Assembly: GCA_027574665.1 (NCBI GenBank)
Contig: CM050651.1
Span: forward strand, 4,713,501-4,777,500
Reading direction: 5' to 3'
Source: Rhynochetos jubatus
Taxonomy: Eukaryota > Chordata > Aves > Eurypygiformes > Rhynochetidae
DNA length: 64,000 nt
Positions within the stretch are counted from its first letter, which is position 1, and each line of letters opens with the position of its first letter. Both the position numbers and the translations under genes were made by a program. This document shows, in pieces, positions 1-11,838 of the stretch. The notes beneath the pieces are model-generated. The model searched no databases. It had not been told where the DNA came from and worked only from the letters and a program-made list of their open reading frames with translations.

Positions 1-3000
1 CATTTTCTTCTAAAGTTTGCCCAGAATCAGTTTCCGGTATAAAAAGAAATCTTACTCCTCTAAGCTAAGCTTAGCAGAATAAACAGGTTTACTCAGTGTG
101 TGAAAATAAAAAAAAAAAAAAGAAACGGGCGTGCCTCAAGAGTGAGCACTCTTGGAAACATGAAGACTTAAAAAAAAAGAGGTAGGAAAGGAAGTGGTAT
201 AACTAATAAATGTAGTATTGTTCTTGCTCTGCTTAAATTTGGTCTTTTTTATGTTACAATTAACAAGAAGTACTCAAATGTATTGGTCTACAGTTTTACA
301 ATACGTTCTCAGGTCAATTTGAAGGATATGTGGGCATTCAGGCTGCACATTCATGTACTGTGGAACATCAATAGGAAGTAAGTGATTGTATATGTGATGC
401 TAGATAATTGTCATAATTATTTATAGTATACATCCAAATATCAAGCAAATGACGCTTAGACAAGTGAACTAAAGACCTGTATGGAACACTCGTGGAAACA
501 ATTTTAATTTGCAACAAAAGAATAAATATCAATTTTAAGAAATCTAAAAATATTGGGGCAAGGTAGTAATTTCTCTGTCATTGGAACTCCTTAGGAACCA
601 TTAGACAAACATCTTTTTGGGAACAGATCATATGTTCTATCATACTGTAATGCTTTCTCAGCCAAAAAGTGCATGACAAGCACAAGTGATTAACCTTTGG
701 TTTTCCTGTATAAGAACAATATAAGTCTTCTACAAGCTTTAAGAGAGCTGTTCTGATATACCTTTCAGTAAAACCTTCACAGGGTCCTCGAAAAATTACT
801 TTATTAGATAAATGGAATTGAAAGTGTGTCTCATTCAACCGCCTTGTAAAGCTGGTATGAGCTACTTTAGTTCTTCCTCTCCCAGAAACTAATTTTCACT
901 TGAATTCCAGGAAAAGAAATCTGATATGGAGCAATAAGTATCTGAATGTAAACATCAGAGCAAAAATTTTGTCAAATACAGACAAGCAAATTCATCCAGA
1001 AAAGATGTAGAGCAGTGTCAGTACTTGGCAGAAAACATGGTCTCTCAGGGGATCCAAAAGCTCCTAGCTCCTGCCTGAGCTAACCCTGTAAATGGAGGAG
1101 GTGTGAAGGATAAGAGCAGCTTTGTGGATCAACTGGCAAGACCTGCTGCAAGCCTGATAAAAATGATGAATGAGAATAGGTGAATAAGTCAGTTAACTTT
1201 CTGTGTACTGAACGTCAGAGATGAGCTATTATCAGGTGTATAAAACCAACCTAACCAATATCTCAAATTCTATCAGTAATAACAAGATGAGCTTGTGAAG
1301 GAGATGCTCAGTTTACCAGAGACCATTTGGTAACGGCTAAGTAATGCATGCAAATTCGGAAAAGTTTAGAAAGATTCAGGCAAAATTCATTCAATGTCTC
1401 AAACTTTGAGGAGAAATGCCAAAAAAGCCCACATGTAGTGAGTGAACTGCCCGTCATCTACGTACAGTACATGGTCCACCGACTGACTTATCACACTCAG
1501 AAAAAAATCCATTTGTAGGCTGTAAATTACTAAGCTGAAACTTCCATGCTAGTAGCTTTTAATGCACTTTGTTTCAGGAATGCTGACAAAAAATCCAAGG
1601 TGATGCATCTTCTTTTACTGCAAAATATGCGTTTCAATTTAGAAATATTGATGAAAAGTGAAAATCAATTTCTTCTGTCACACCTTTGTGCACGCTGCAG
1701 TTCCAATCACTCTTACATATTGCAGCACCTATGGAAACAACAAGTAGGTAAAACAAAATGGTGAAAGAGGAAAATGAAAAAAAAGAGAACAGATATGTGA
1801 AGATACAGGCTTCCGGCGTCACTATACACATCTTCAGCGAGAAATCAGGCATATTCTTTTTATGCAGTGGTAGATCCATCATCCACTTAAGTGAAGATTT
1901 AAGTTATTACTGGCTTCAGGAGGAGTTGGAACGAAACTCCAAATTGCAATTGTCAAGGTCTTTCTTGCTTAGCAATATTAAATAACAGCAGGTATTTAAC
2001 AGATCCCACATTTTAAGGCTATTTTTACAACATACAGATAATAATAGATTACAGACCACTAACTGAATAGTGCAATGTTGCCCTATAATTGCATGTTGTG
2101 GTAAACACGTTTTATGACAGAACGCTTGAAGAACTTTAAGACTACTGGAAATTTGATCCCAAAGAATTCACAAATATATGTACATAAATGCATTGTGGCT
2201 AGACAGACGTAAAGGGGGTCTGATATCAATAGATGAATAAATGCTGAATTCTAGTCAGATGTTATGCATTTTAAGAAATAGCTAATTTTGTGAAAATACA
2301 ATTTTTTCATTGCCTGTTCTTAATTGGGTGAAATTCAACGGCCTGTTTTCTTTGGACGTAATTTGGTTTGATTGCTTTCAGAAAATGCAAAATATTTCAT
2401 TCCCGTTTTCAAGATGGAACATTTCAACTTTCCATGTTATATTTGCAGAAAATTCCCAAATAACAGAGATGGAGCAGAAAAAGGTTGAAACACACACATG
2501 CATCATCTGCTTTTGATCGTTTTCCAGCTTTACACAGGAAGCCATCGAAAATAAAATAAACTCAGTCAATTTCCCTCCCTTGTTTTTATCTATTTTTCAT
2601 CCCACAATCTAAAGCTGTCTTGCTCGTCTTCTTTAAAGTTCTACTCATGTACGCATAAGGAAAATACAGTGTTCAATTCAGACACTTTAAAATATAAATA
2701 CCACAGCATTTCGCGGTTGCAGCTGCGCTCGGTGTCCATCTCCTCGACAATACATATCGATCATGCAAAAGTGGGTGACCTGGCCTTTCACTGTTTGGGC
2801 CTGAAGTGCGCCACTATTTCCCTTACAAAGGGTTGGAAAAAATGCTAGAAACCCCTCTAGGACTGCTCAGATTACGCTCATTCCTGGGCTCTCTAATCAT
2901 CACCAGTGCATCTCTGCTGACAGATCTTGCCGCCTTCACTCAGCCACATCCATCTCTTCTCAAAGGTATATTTTTTTTTTTTTATAGTTGACTTTCCCAA

Positions 3001-6000
3001 GATTATAGATTTTTATTTGATATTTGTTTATCTTCAGGCAGCAGCAAGCACAGCTGGATTCCCGCACTGATCCACAGATTCCAGATACATTGAAACAAGG
3101 TGTTGTTTACAGAAGAAAGAGGAGAGACATGAAGATTTTCTCAGCACTCTTGTTCATCTGAACATGCAACTGCACAAGCTGCTATATAAGATCTCACAGC
3201 TTAAGTTACTAAGGTTAAAGATCAGCAGCTAAAGTCTCGGGTTTTATTAGCTATCATTCTGTTTGTAACCACTTCTTGGAGCTCCCTTTGCTCTCCCCTA
3301 AATGCTTTCTAATATCCAGAAGATTTTTTTATGTAACTCTTAAAATCCATGCACTGCTTCTCCTAATACAATCTCCCTTCCTAAGGTACACTATCCTATG
3401 TATTTGTGAACCTCAGCCCCCAAAATGTATTTTAAAATTTCTGTATTATTTAACAATCACATAAAGGATAAAATCACTTGAACTGTGCTTCTTCCAGTCA
3501 GATTAAAAAATATGAAAAGAGATGCAATGAAGTAGTTCTTTCAAAAAAACGTTTTTGAAGACGTTCAGGGAATATTTCAATCTACGTCCCAGAGTGGAGA
3601 CCGCTTGCTTACAGCGCTGACCAGCCAGTCTTTGGAACCTCAGGGTACTTCCCATTGTGGGGTCACAACGTACAACCCACCCCATGAGGAGGGCTTCCTC
3701 AGGGGGAGGGTGTGTGTGTTTAGGGGTGAAGGGAGGAAGATGCAAGCAGGAGGAAAAATCAGTTTTCCAGTCTCTAGAACACCATTTTTACTATTCCCAG
3801 GTGTGGCAGGGCCCCAAACCAAGGAAATTTCTCCTAAACAGTCCTGTGACATGCAATACAATTAATTGGAAGAATGAACCAACAAACTAAAGGCAGACTG
3901 AAGAGCTGTCATACATTTACATTCCAAACACTTTTTAATAAAGAATTTGGAGAGGGAGGAAAATTGTGCCCCAAAAGGTGATTAGAACCATCTTGAACCA
4001 TATCTTTAGTTTCTCTATCTCCCTCCCTCATACTTACCATGCTTTCCTCAACTCTGATTTATTGTCCCATTTGAACAATAAAATAGGGTCATTGGTTTGA
4101 AGGGTTTTCATTATTATTTCGTTTTATTTTTGTATTTCCCCTCACAAGCCTAATTAACTCCTGCTTTGTTAGAAAGCTGGCTGTATGTACAAAATAGGTT
4201 ACAAACACTTTAGCAGTCACTGGCTGCATGTGGTATTTATTTAAAATGCTAACTTATATAATAGATGTGCATATTTGGTAGCACAGAATAACATGTGCTT
4301 TGAACAAAACATAGGATTACTCAGAGAAGCTATTAAAACATCCCCATTTATATTCTTGTTTATAACTGTTTAGCTCACATATAATAAACTGACCTCTTTT
4401 TCCCCTGGTGATGGTTCCAAATTTGTCTTTCCTCAATTAGTTAATCTGATAATTAACAATAATAAGCTCCAGCATCAAAATCAGATTTCTGGTTATGATT
4501 CTTCAAAACAGGAGCAAGTGGGCTCAGAAGGAGTTGATACAGAAACGCTAAGAATCAAAAGGAAATAGTGGATTTTTTTTTTTTTTACCAGAGAGAGGTT
4601 TGAATCGCAAATTTGCAAGATCACAAGGTTAACGCCAAATGGAAGCCTTAAATTTTGATTAATATAAAGTCAGAGAGTGATAACAACAGCTAACTATTGT
4701 AAGAGAGATACATCTATGTCATTCAGGAACAATAAAAATCTACAAATAAATTCTAAAATTAATAAAACCACGCTTACAACGTTAGACTCATTAAAATTTT
4801 TAAATGAACAATAGCTCTGACCTTGCTTCTGTGGTTTTCAATTTGATTTTGTACCTCAAATTGAGAGTAATATTTCCAAGCACAGAAACATGTTATGCCT
4901 AAGTGAAATTATGTTAAGAGTTATGATTATGGGTATATTCTTTTGAGACAGCTGTACAAAAAAAATCCAAATATTAGATAATCTTTGGTTTTTTTAGTAA
5001 AAAGCTGAATTTTACATACTGCAATTCAGTGAAAAATTCCTATAATTTATATAAACTTGGATAAACTGTAAGTACAAGGTAAGTCATGGATGCCATTCCC
5101 CAGATGCAGTTCTCCTCTGTTTCAGTAAAAAAGCTGTCTTAAAATAAGGGCATTCTGCCCCTGAACAAGGTGTGCACAGCACTGCCCAGTACACGCTCTG
5201 TATGGTGCAACTAACTAATGGATTTTTCAGTATCATGGGTCAGGGATGAACTAAATTCCACATCCCTTTGCTCTCTTTTTATTATTTTGAATCATATTAT
5301 GCTATTGATTTTTAAAACAGTATTCCCCACAGAATCCAGTAGGACTCTGCTTGGAAATCGATGGTATGATATAGTCTTAAGTATTCTATTTGATTCAGCT
5401 GCAGAGATGAACTGAAGAGGTTAAAAAGGGTGAAAACCACACCAGCAGGTAGGCTTCAAATAGGCCAAAACAAGAGAATTATTCACCCAAAGATTTCTGC
5501 GACTAAAAGCTGAAGTAGGTTTTCTCCTGCCTCTCCAAGGGAGCATGGTATATGGCAAAATGCTGGGGGTCTCTTCTGCCTCTAGCTCTGTTGAATGGCT
5601 GGAGTAAAGAGAAATCAAAACCTTGTCCCCATGGCCCACAGGCACTGCTGCGTCCCCAGGCCCAGGTACGAGACTCCAAAACAAGGACTGGCTTCCCTAT
5701 CACCCCATCTCCACCCCTTCAACTGTCCAGCAAGAGATGCCACATGCCAGCCTCTGCTAGTTTCTATGCAAAACGCACAATTATTCCTTTTCTGCTCAGC
5801 ACTTCTGTAGCCAGCAGCTTACACACAAACGAGAAATACCTGCGACACAGACATTTAGGAAATCTTTAAAATCGGCGGGATTGACTGGTACAGATCAACA
5901 GGAATGAAGTCAGCTGTTAGCCACTGCGAACACAGAAGACTGGAAACGAACAGGAACAGTTTTTGCTTTTACAAGTAGGAAAAGAACAAAAGACCACAGG

Positions 6001-8562
6001 TGGGGCGGGGAGTTTATCCACTTTCTCAATGCTCGTTTGCAAACTTCAGTAAAAAAAACCTGAAGAGAATGCTTACAGGGGGAATTCGTTTATAAGGAAA
6101 AGACAACCCAAATAATACAATTTCGCTGTTAGGGTCATAAATTGCAGATCAGTGACTAGATGTGTATCTAGCAGAATTCTATTTTTTAATGGCTCAATTT
6201 GGGTAATTTATATTCTAAGGGGGCAAAATATACATAGCATACAGCCTTATTCTCTCAGACTAATTTTAAATATGGCCTAGTTCATTTCACTTCCTAGTAA
6301 ATTGTCAAAGACAGATGATGAGAGTGCAATGTTTATTCTAGACCCACTTCCCTCACAGTTCTTCAAGTAAATTAACCCCAGTGCCATATAGGGAACACAA
6401 TTCCAGAATCCAAAACCTGATCACATCAGTCTTGCTTTCCCATCATCCATATACATGCAGGCCAAGCTCAAAGGAACAGTAATATGTGCAGAAGAGATCA
6501 CATCTGGTATATAAAATCCAATGAAAATAAAACCAACGCACAATTCCTTGTTCAAATAGCAGTACTTTTCTTTTTTGGGGCTAGATGTAGAAGAGTCTGT
6601 ATCACGAGTGGAAAAAGAAAAGCACCAATATAAACTAAAATAGTCTCTTCCACCATGCCCTTGTATGGCTCCTCTCTGATCAGAACAAGTTTCTTTTTAG
6701 TATTAGGTGCTTTATTACAGAAAAGAATAAGATTTCTTGTAGATGAAGCATCCGCTTTTTCCTTTCAGGAAGCAACATTTTTTTACTCAGCACACATTTT
6801 AATTGCTAAGATGCAATTTCCCTTATGAATAATTTGAATACAGCTGACTTTTTGACTAAGCAAATTTTCTTCAGAACTCAAATGATGTGTGCACTGTAAA
6901 ATATGGAAAACCATGTGGCAGGGTAGCAGAAGCAAAGTGATGGAAGTATAACATTAATTTTAATATCATCTAAGAAATCACTGAGGTTCTTACTCTGTCA
7001 GTGACACGTGCCTCTGACCAGATGCGCAGCCTACATTTTAGTTCACAGCCGCAAAGCTATTCTCCACAAGGCTCTCTTCACATCATCCTACTTAATGTCG
7101 GCTTTGCCATTACAGACCCTCTGTCAGTAGCTCATAACAGCTCTGCAAAAAACCCATGGTGAAGTGAAGTTTGGCTATAAAGCTCCGTCTCTCCATCAGA
7201 GAATTTGTCTCTCCCCCTCATATACTGCCCCCGTGGGACTTTACGCTTCTGACTTGAAATATGAATAACTAGTTGAAGTCACAATGTCTGCCGTGGAAAG
7301 CAAGCCTTAGCAGCTATAATTAAAATGATTCTATTTTCTTTTGACTAAAACATAATAAAGCAGAAAAAAAGATTAAAAAACAACTAAAGCAGCACATTCT
7401 TTTCTAGTACATACGGCAGGTGTGAATTTTCAATAAATCATGCGAGAGACTTAGATGTCATCTGAGAGTCACAGATAACTTACAATAACTAAAAATTAGA
7501 TCAACATCTTCCATTAACAGAATCAAGCAGCACAAGAACGGCAGTTTTAATGACACCACAGGGCCAAAACAGACTAATAAAGCAGCTTTGTTGATATTGT
7601 CAGTCTATATAATTTGGAAATGCATTACCTGGTCCTGAAAAAGCACTCAATTAATACTTTGTACAAGCTGCATTAGCTGCCTAGTCTAGTAAATAAATTG
7701 AAATACTAATTATTCTTTCTTTGGTAGGGGGCTTTGTTGTTTATTTTAATGTTGGAATTATTTCACCAAGAGGACCTTTATTTTACAAGGATTGTGTTGG
7801 GAAATTTTGTCTCCTAAGGGAAATACACTAGCTACATTTGTACCAACATAAACTATTTTAGCTGATGAGTAACCACTAACCATAACTTAATATAATTTCA
7901 AATTATTTGCGTTTTCACTTGCCTGTAGCAGCTAAGCCATCTGTTACACTTTTTTATTATTATTATCTTTTAAAATCAGCAGAAGTAAACACTCTTTATC
8001 TATGCCTGTTTAGAGGTAAGACAGTTTTCAACCAAACTGTACCAGTGAGTCACAAGAAGAAACCAAATTCAGCAGTTTCTGCTGTCTCTTCCAAACACCT
8101 GAATCAAGACTCTAGTTCACTGGACCAGATACATACACACTAAGCTATGGCAGCTAAACATATATTCCATGAAGTTGATCTGCATCATGTTTCGTACTAT
8201 TCAGCTTTTTTTATTTAATCAGTTCCAAGCGAAGTCAGCTAAAGCTGCTATAATCCTATCTTACACTCCATTCCCTAAAAATAACTTATAATTAATGTAC
8301 TCTTCAGTACAGCAGATCTTGATTAACAGAATAAACCCAGAAAAAACAATCATCTTTGACATGTGAAATAGGCTTGCAGGTTAAACGGAAATACTTCATT
8401 CCTTTAGCAAATAATGAAACACTTGTAAGAAAATGGGCCCTCAACTTAAAATAATAAAGCCATTTAAATCCCACATATCACTGACCATACTGGGCATTTC
8501 CCTGTGACTAATAAGACACCAGGCTCCTGCTGAGTTTGTGATACATACGATGTCAGAAAGTT
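1..8562. other. AT-rich noncoding DNA, no gene recognised
   Basis: No ORF here exceeds about 105 codons and none resembles a known protein. Stops are dense in all six frames, as expected of avian intergenic or intronic DNA. There are short A/T tracts (near 108-121, 2970, 4570) and scattered AATAAA words, but nothing that marks a transcript end. The moderately GC-rich stretch 5,520-5,760 carries overlapping short ORFs on both strands and matches nothing I recognise. I recognise no repeat in this block, although very old ones could be missed. Confidence 0.6.
4140..4490. promoter_or_regulatory. possible conserved noncoding element (homeodomain-type sites)
   Basis: This AT-rich but complex segment has clustered TAATTA/AATTAG-type words (CCTAATTAAC near 4150; CAATTAGTTAATCTGATAATTAAC near 4434, split here as CAATTAGTTAATC and TGATAATTAAC). 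Such words are typical cores for homeodomain proteins, and developmental enhancers in vertebrate gene deserts look like this. AT-rich DNA produces these words by chance, so the call rests only on texture and lack of coding or repeat identity. Cross-species alignment would decide it. Confidence 0.15.
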
Positions 8563-8586
8563 AAAAACCCAACCAAACAACAAACA

Positions 8587-8615
8587 CCCCACCAAAACCC
8601 CACACCCCTCTTCCC
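8587..8615 (-). other. predicted G-quadruplex motif (C-rich on plus strand)
   Basis: The plus strand from about 8563 to 8620 is almost free of G and is C/A-rich. On the minus strand it gives four G runs: GGG, loop of 4, GGGG, loop of 3, GGGG, loop of 7, GGGG. This satisfies the usual G3+N1-7 quadruplex rule. It sits in unannotated noncoding DNA with no recognisable promoter beside it. Confidence 0.55.
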
Positions 8616-8639
8616 TTCTTTACTCTAGTGACATTTTGC

Positions 8640-8785
8640 TGTTTATTGAGTGTTGGGATTTCAAAGAAATCCACATTAAAACTTGGAAACTGTTTTCCCT
8701 CTGGAGAACAGCACTAATTAATTCATTAGCAATGAAATGTATTAGTGATGAAAAATGTCTATGTATTTAGGTCTGTCTTCTGATT
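8640..8785. promoter_or_regulatory. possible conserved noncoding element
   Basis: This non-repetitive AT-rich segment contains CACTAATTAATTCATTAGC (about 8711), a dense group of ATTA cores. Its texture resembles vertebrate enhancer-like conserved elements. There is no alignment evidence, so this is a weak inference. Confidence 0.13.
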
Positions 8786-11283
8786 AGGGAAATCTTCTCT
8801 GGGTGCTGGAGAGCAAACTATTCCCAGAAATTAATACATAAAAGCATCTCTCTGTCAAGAGGAAGTTTGGTAAAACTCTGAGGGAGAAAAATTAAATGAA
8901 TTCCTAAACTGCTTCTTAGTGTAGACAGATTTCAATATTTAATGGGCACACGCAAGTTGAAAAGAGGACATAACCTCTTTTCCCTTTTTTGCCATTTAAG
9001 ATTGTAATGATTGTAATGTCTTTTTGTTTTATTTTTACTAAGACTTACAAGAAGAGAATTTACCATCCTGCATCTATAAGTATACATATTTAGAATGGAA
9101 ACATTCCAGTTCTACCACTGGAACTGAAAAGAGCTAAATGTAAGTAGTTGTACTAATATTTAGGGTGTTCGCAGGCAGCAAACAGCCGTGGAAAATGTGG
9201 GAAATTACTCAAGTTTAGTGTTTTTTAACCTTTTACAGCTGGTGGGCCCTAACAAATTTCTATTAAAAGAACAGACCTCAGTAAAGCCATTACAGGAAAA
9301 TATCTCTATACCCAAATCCATTTGGACTTTAGGGAGTCGGAGGTGGCGTGGAAGTCATCAGAAATCACCTTTGAAACCACTAGGGGAAAAAATCCTTCAG
9401 ATGAGTCACCTGAAAACAGATCCCTAGGAAACAGATCCTGTATTGAGAAGTTTTAGTCCAAAAGTTGCCAGTTTAACAGCTAGGTTGCATGAAGCAACAG
9501 CAGTCTCCATGGATATCACAAGTCTCCCAGCCCAGGCTGGCGAGTTCAACCCTGAATGCCATACCTGAGATGCACAACAGTAGATAAACCCACCCTCCAG
9601 GATGCCTGAAGCCCTAATGCTCTAACAATTTAATGGAGATGCAAGATCATACAAAACAGCTTATGGCTGGCTGAGCAGCTTGTTTTCCTTCTTTAATAAT
9701 ATATAGTAAGTATAATTTAACCTTATCACCTCATAAATCCAAAGAAAATTTCACCAAATTCTCCAAGGGGAAAACTCTTCACTGGTATACAATACTTTTT
9801 CTCCTTTACACAACAACATGACTCCACTAATGTATACTAAAGCTGAGAAATTCTGCCTGGTGTGTGCATCTCCCTTTAAAAATTAGATCAATAAGTAGGG
9901 GCCTCCAGTCACTACGATGTTATCCAAGCACATTACTTACACTGCTTTGACTCTTTGTTACTGATTTTATCACTGACACGTATTTGATGGTTTGCCACGC
10001 TGGGTGGCTTGCAATGTTACAGTGGAAGGTTGCGTAGTGCATGGCTTGCTTTGGTTTTGAAACCAGCCCCGTGAAGGTAGACGACACACCTCACATTTGT
10101 TTTGGAACTAAATCTACCTGACAATAGAGTTATACAAGAAACGTAGTTGCAGAATTTCAAAGAACCACCAAAGAGGAAGGAAAAACTTTTGCCTGAACCA
10201 TAGGCTAAGCAAGCAACTGGAGCGAAGGGAAAATTAAATTTGTGGTAGCCGCGTACATGGACAGTGTGGAGAAGCTCATCGGAAACAGCAGTATGTTATG
10301 CAGCGTAAACCTCAGACTGGCCTTTTTTCTCTATTGTCTTGTTTTTAAAAAGGAAATGAGCCTCTTTTAACCCCACTGAATAAAAATAATTTTTCACTTG
10401 CAGTTTCCACATCACTCTTTCTCAAAGCTAAGGAAAAAAAATTATGTGTTCAGAAATGTTGGGGTTTTTTTTATTATTTTTCACCGTTTCTGCAAGTGGT
10501 TGCATTTACCCAGTCTAAGCAAACTGTTATAGGAAATTTCCAAAGCCATTAGCCTTTCCCCCAAGCACAGTCTGGTTTCTTATGGTAGGCAGTTCACTTG
10601 CTTCAAACCATGTTTCTTGTTTCCAAATCCGAAACTGAAACCCATCACACCTTTGCCTCAAACCTGGAAGGTTTTTTCCCCACATCCTGGCTCCTAGCAG
10701 AGCTTCTCTGTACACAAGTAAATCAGTAGTGTCTGTGAAATATTACTTTCTAAAATTTCTTATGCGAAATCCATAGAAGCTCCCTATACTGATCTCACCA
10801 ATAGTGCACTGGCTTGTACATCATTCCCCTTTCTTTGACTGTCAGCATTTTTCATCTTTCAGTCCCTCCAACCCATACATAATTATAAGGAAAAAGAATG
10901 AGATAAATGTAATTAAAAAAAACCCCTTACATTATCTTATGAGACTAGCAGAAATTTAAGAAAACTAGATTTACGCTATGATCAGAGTAAGATAACGAAT
11001 AATGTTGTTTAAATAGTTGCAGAATAAAAAGGTAAAAGCAAAAGAGATAAGGGGAAAATAGTATATATATATTACTAGGATAGTACCGTAAGAACTCACT
11101 AAGAGAAATTTTAGGACCAAATAGTGTATTCAGTGATCAAAGGGATGAGATTAAAGTTGGCAGTTAAAGTTTTAAGAGTGTTATTAGTTTTCTCCTCTTT
11201 TCCTTCTTTAATTTAGACTATGCACATTGAAATCAAGTTTCACTCTAAGATATATTCATCCAGTTCTAGACTGATTAACTTAA
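8786..11283. other. AT-rich noncoding DNA, nothing recognised
   Basis: The longest ORFs are about 60-80 codons and have no recognisable similarity. A short TATATATATATT run is near 11064. I identified no RNA gene or mobile element. Confidence 0.55.
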
Positions 11284-11500
11284 GTTGAAAGGGACACCAG
11301 GAGGGCATCCCATCCAATCCTCTCTAAAGACACGGGTCAGATTGCACAGTGCATTGTTCAGATTTTTGAGCATCCTGAAGGATTGAGATGCCCTATTTCC
11401 ACATATCTAATCAGTTTCCTTTGTTGTTACAACACCCAAGAGCAGCTTGTGGCTGTCTTTCATTTCTTTTCCCAAAACGTTTTGTGTTCCCGAATTCTCA
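11284..11500 (-). mobile_element. old, diverged CR1 LINE 3' fragment
   Basis: CR1 is the main avian non-LTR retrotransposon. Read on the plus strand, this segment follows the order of the CR1 3' end in antisense: GTTGAAAGGGACACCAGGAG (from 11,285), then CATCCCATCCAATCC, then a GGGTCAGATTGC...GTTCAGATTTTTGAGCATCCTGA block equivalent to the usual 'AGGTTGCTCAGGGCC...' segment, then a CTTTGTTGTTACAAC segment like the region that follows in CR1. The copy is heavily substituted and has lost the terminal octamer. By convention the element's sense strand is minus. The boundaries are approximate. Confidence 0.65.
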
Positions 11501-11599
11501 TCCTTCATTAAGCAGGATCTAGTCACTATGATAGATTACACCACTGAAGTGAGAAGATTTTAACATCAACTGCCAGTGACAGTAAACCCAAACTCAGGC

Positions 11600-11838
11600 T
11601 CGAGCACGGGGGCAGACAGCACATGTACGCAATCGGGTGTGATCACACTGTGGAACGAAAGGTAACAAACGGTCTGTTGGGTGAATGAAACCATACATCC
11701 GCTGGGTAGCCCCAGCCAGACCTATAGGAGCATAAAACAGGCTGCCTAAAACACGTGTGTAAGAGATTTTACTTCGCAGTCTGGACAAGTGAAAAGCATA
11801 CGTAAAGACGCTTCTGGAAGCTGACAGGATAACGCACT
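11600..11838. other. CpG-enriched patch in CpG-poor DNA
   Basis: About twelve CpG dinucleotides fall in roughly 240 bases of only moderate GC content, including CTCGAG, CACGTG (an E-box, near 11753), TACGTA, and several ACG/CGC words. Neighbouring kilobases hold very few CpGs. Retained CpGs suggest either an unmethylated regulatory site or a recent insertion. No ORF, LTR end or CR1 motif was recognised within it. Confidence 0.4.

Noticed and set aside
3690-3737. G-rich run as a quadruplex
   Set aside because: One loop is about 12 bases, beyond the usual rule.
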